A stretch of DNA of 5,036 nucleotides from Cupriavidus sp. (GTDB taxonomy: Bacteria > Pseudomonadota > Gammaproteobacteria > Burkholderiales > Burkholderiaceae): NCBI GenBank assembly GCA_013362725.1, contig JABFVP010000078.1:1-5036 (forward strand), in the 5' to 3' direction. Under the pieces are notes generated by a model. That model worked only from the letters and a program-made list of their open reading frames with translations, did not search any database and had not been told where the DNA came from. This document shows positions 4,215 through 5,036 of the stretch, piece by piece (position 1 is the first letter of the stretch; each line of letters opens with the position of its first letter). A program made the position numbers and the translations under genes.

Positions 4215-5036
4215 ATGCCCGTCCTGCCTTCCGATGCCGCGCCGCGCGTGGCCTGGCTGCCATCGCCGGGCAGCTGGCAATACCACCTGATGCTGGGCGC
4301 GGCCGGCATGCTAGTGCTGGGGCCGCTAGGTGGCGTCGCCGCCGCGTACATGAATTTCTCGCTCGGCTTCTTTGTCGGCGGGCAGGTGCTGGCGGGCATC
4401 CTGGGCTCGGTGGTGACGGCCGGCTATGGCGCGTCCGGCCGCCATGGCGCCAACTACATCCAGACCGCGGCGGCGTCGGTGGCGGGCATGGGCGGCATGG
4501 CGGTGGTGCTGCAGGCGATGGCGTGGCTGGGCATGGCGCAGCCGCCGCTGTGGCAGCTGGTGCTGTACCTGCTGTGCATCGGCATGTTCGGGGTGGGCGT
4601 GGGCATGCTGTACACGCCGTTGCTGGTGGACCGCATGCAGCTGACCTTTCCGTCGGGGCTGGCGGTGGCCAACATCCTGCGCGCGCTGACCGATCCGGCA
4701 CTGTTGCGGCGCTCGGTGGCGCGCCTCGGCGGCGGCATGGCGCTAGGCCTGGCCGGCGGACTGGGGGCCGGGCGCGTGCCGTGGCTGGCCACGCTGGACC
4801 TGTCCGCGGCCACCTTCGGCGCCGGCATGATCGTCGGCGCGCGCGTGGGCGTTGCCGCGCTGGTGGGCGGGCTGGCCGGCTGGGCCATGACCCCGTGGTT
4901 TATCGACGCCGGCTGGCTCGCGCCGGGCGAGCCGTACCGCAAGGCCACCTTCCTGGTGGCGCTGGGCATGATCATGGGCGCCGCCGTAGTCGATCTGGCG
5001 CAGTTGCTGGTGCAGGCGCGCCGGCGCTGGCGGGCA
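4215..5036 (+). CDS. OPT/YSL-family transporter, 3' truncated by window edge
   Basis: The first 274 residues of a polytopic inner-membrane transporter run off the right edge without a stop; full-length family members are roughly twice as long or more. Members of this family take up oligopeptides or metal chelates, probably by proton symport. After a short cytoplasmic N-terminus (1-23), hydrophobic segments lie at about 25-45, 50-70, 87-107, 112-135, 171-186, 199-228 and 245-266. Family-like stretches include NYIQTAAASVAGMGG (80-94), LTFPSGLAVANILRALTD (143-160, the OPT FPSG region) and FGAGMIVGARVGVAALVGG (201-219). The start is supported by a good Shine-Dalgarno and the hydrophobic profile. 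It diverges from the monooxygenase operon across the operator region, so co-regulation is possible but not shown. The family call rests on motif style without a search; the substrate is unknown. Confidence 0.85.
   Translation, partial: MPVLPSDAAPRVAWLPSPGSWQYHLMLGAAGMLVLGPLGGVAAAYMNFSLGFFVGGQVLAGILGSVVTAGYGASGRHGANYIQTAAASVAGMGGMAVVLQAMAWLGMAQPPLWQLVLYLLCIGMFGVGVGMLYTPLLVDRMQLTFPSGLAVANILRALTDPALLRRSVARLGGGMALGLAGGLGAGRVPWLATLDLSAATFGAGMIVGARVGVAALVGGLAGWAMTPWFIDAGWLAPGEPYRKATFLVALGMIMGAAVVDLAQLLVQARRRWRA

Noticed and set aside
4079..4975. Minus-strand frames opposite the OPT transporter.
   Set aside because: They are Pro/Ser/Thr/Arg-rich shadows of a membrane protein gene that has a good Shine-Dalgarno and family-like motifs.

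Overview
The window is very GC-rich, with strong G/C bias at third codon positions and tightly packed genes. Together with the gene families present, this suggests a soil or water beta-proteobacterium of the Burkholderiaceae (Cupriavidus/Ralstonia/Burkholderia-like). That placement is inferred from composition and protein style, not from a marker gene.

Layout, left to right: (1) the 3' part of a QseC/TctE-like sensor histidine kinase on the + strand, cut by the left window edge; (2) a 356-bp stretch with no well-supported gene, which carries two near-identical 22-bp direct repeats and a tiny minus-strand ORF behind a perfect Shine-Dalgarno; (3) a complete YccF-family inner-membrane protein on the + strand; (4) a three-gene minus-strand operon, converging on yccF with only 4 bp between stop codons, which reads from right to left as an FAD-dependent class A aromatic monooxygenase, a 75-residue DUF2783-like protein and a MarR-family regulator; (5) a 181-bp divergent intergenic region with two copies of an 18-bp interrupted palindrome placed over the predicted operon promoter; (6) the 5' part of an OPT/YSL-family transporter on the + strand, running off the right edge.

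The monooxygenase operon is the most coherent unit. Its genes overlap (11 bp, then an ATGA overlap), so their translation is probably coupled. The twin palindromes look like MarR operators, which suggests that the last gene represses its own operon and is released by an aromatic ligand, perhaps the monooxygenase substrate. The substrate cannot be read from the sequence. The divergent OPT transporter could be co-regulated, but its start lies farther from the operators and no direct link is visible.

Nothing here is clearly a new biological system. The points most worth following are the twin operator architecture, the conserved small protein locked between enzyme and regulator, the kinase phosphoacceptor box that lacks its usual acidic residue, and the short repeat that may belong to a dispersed family.
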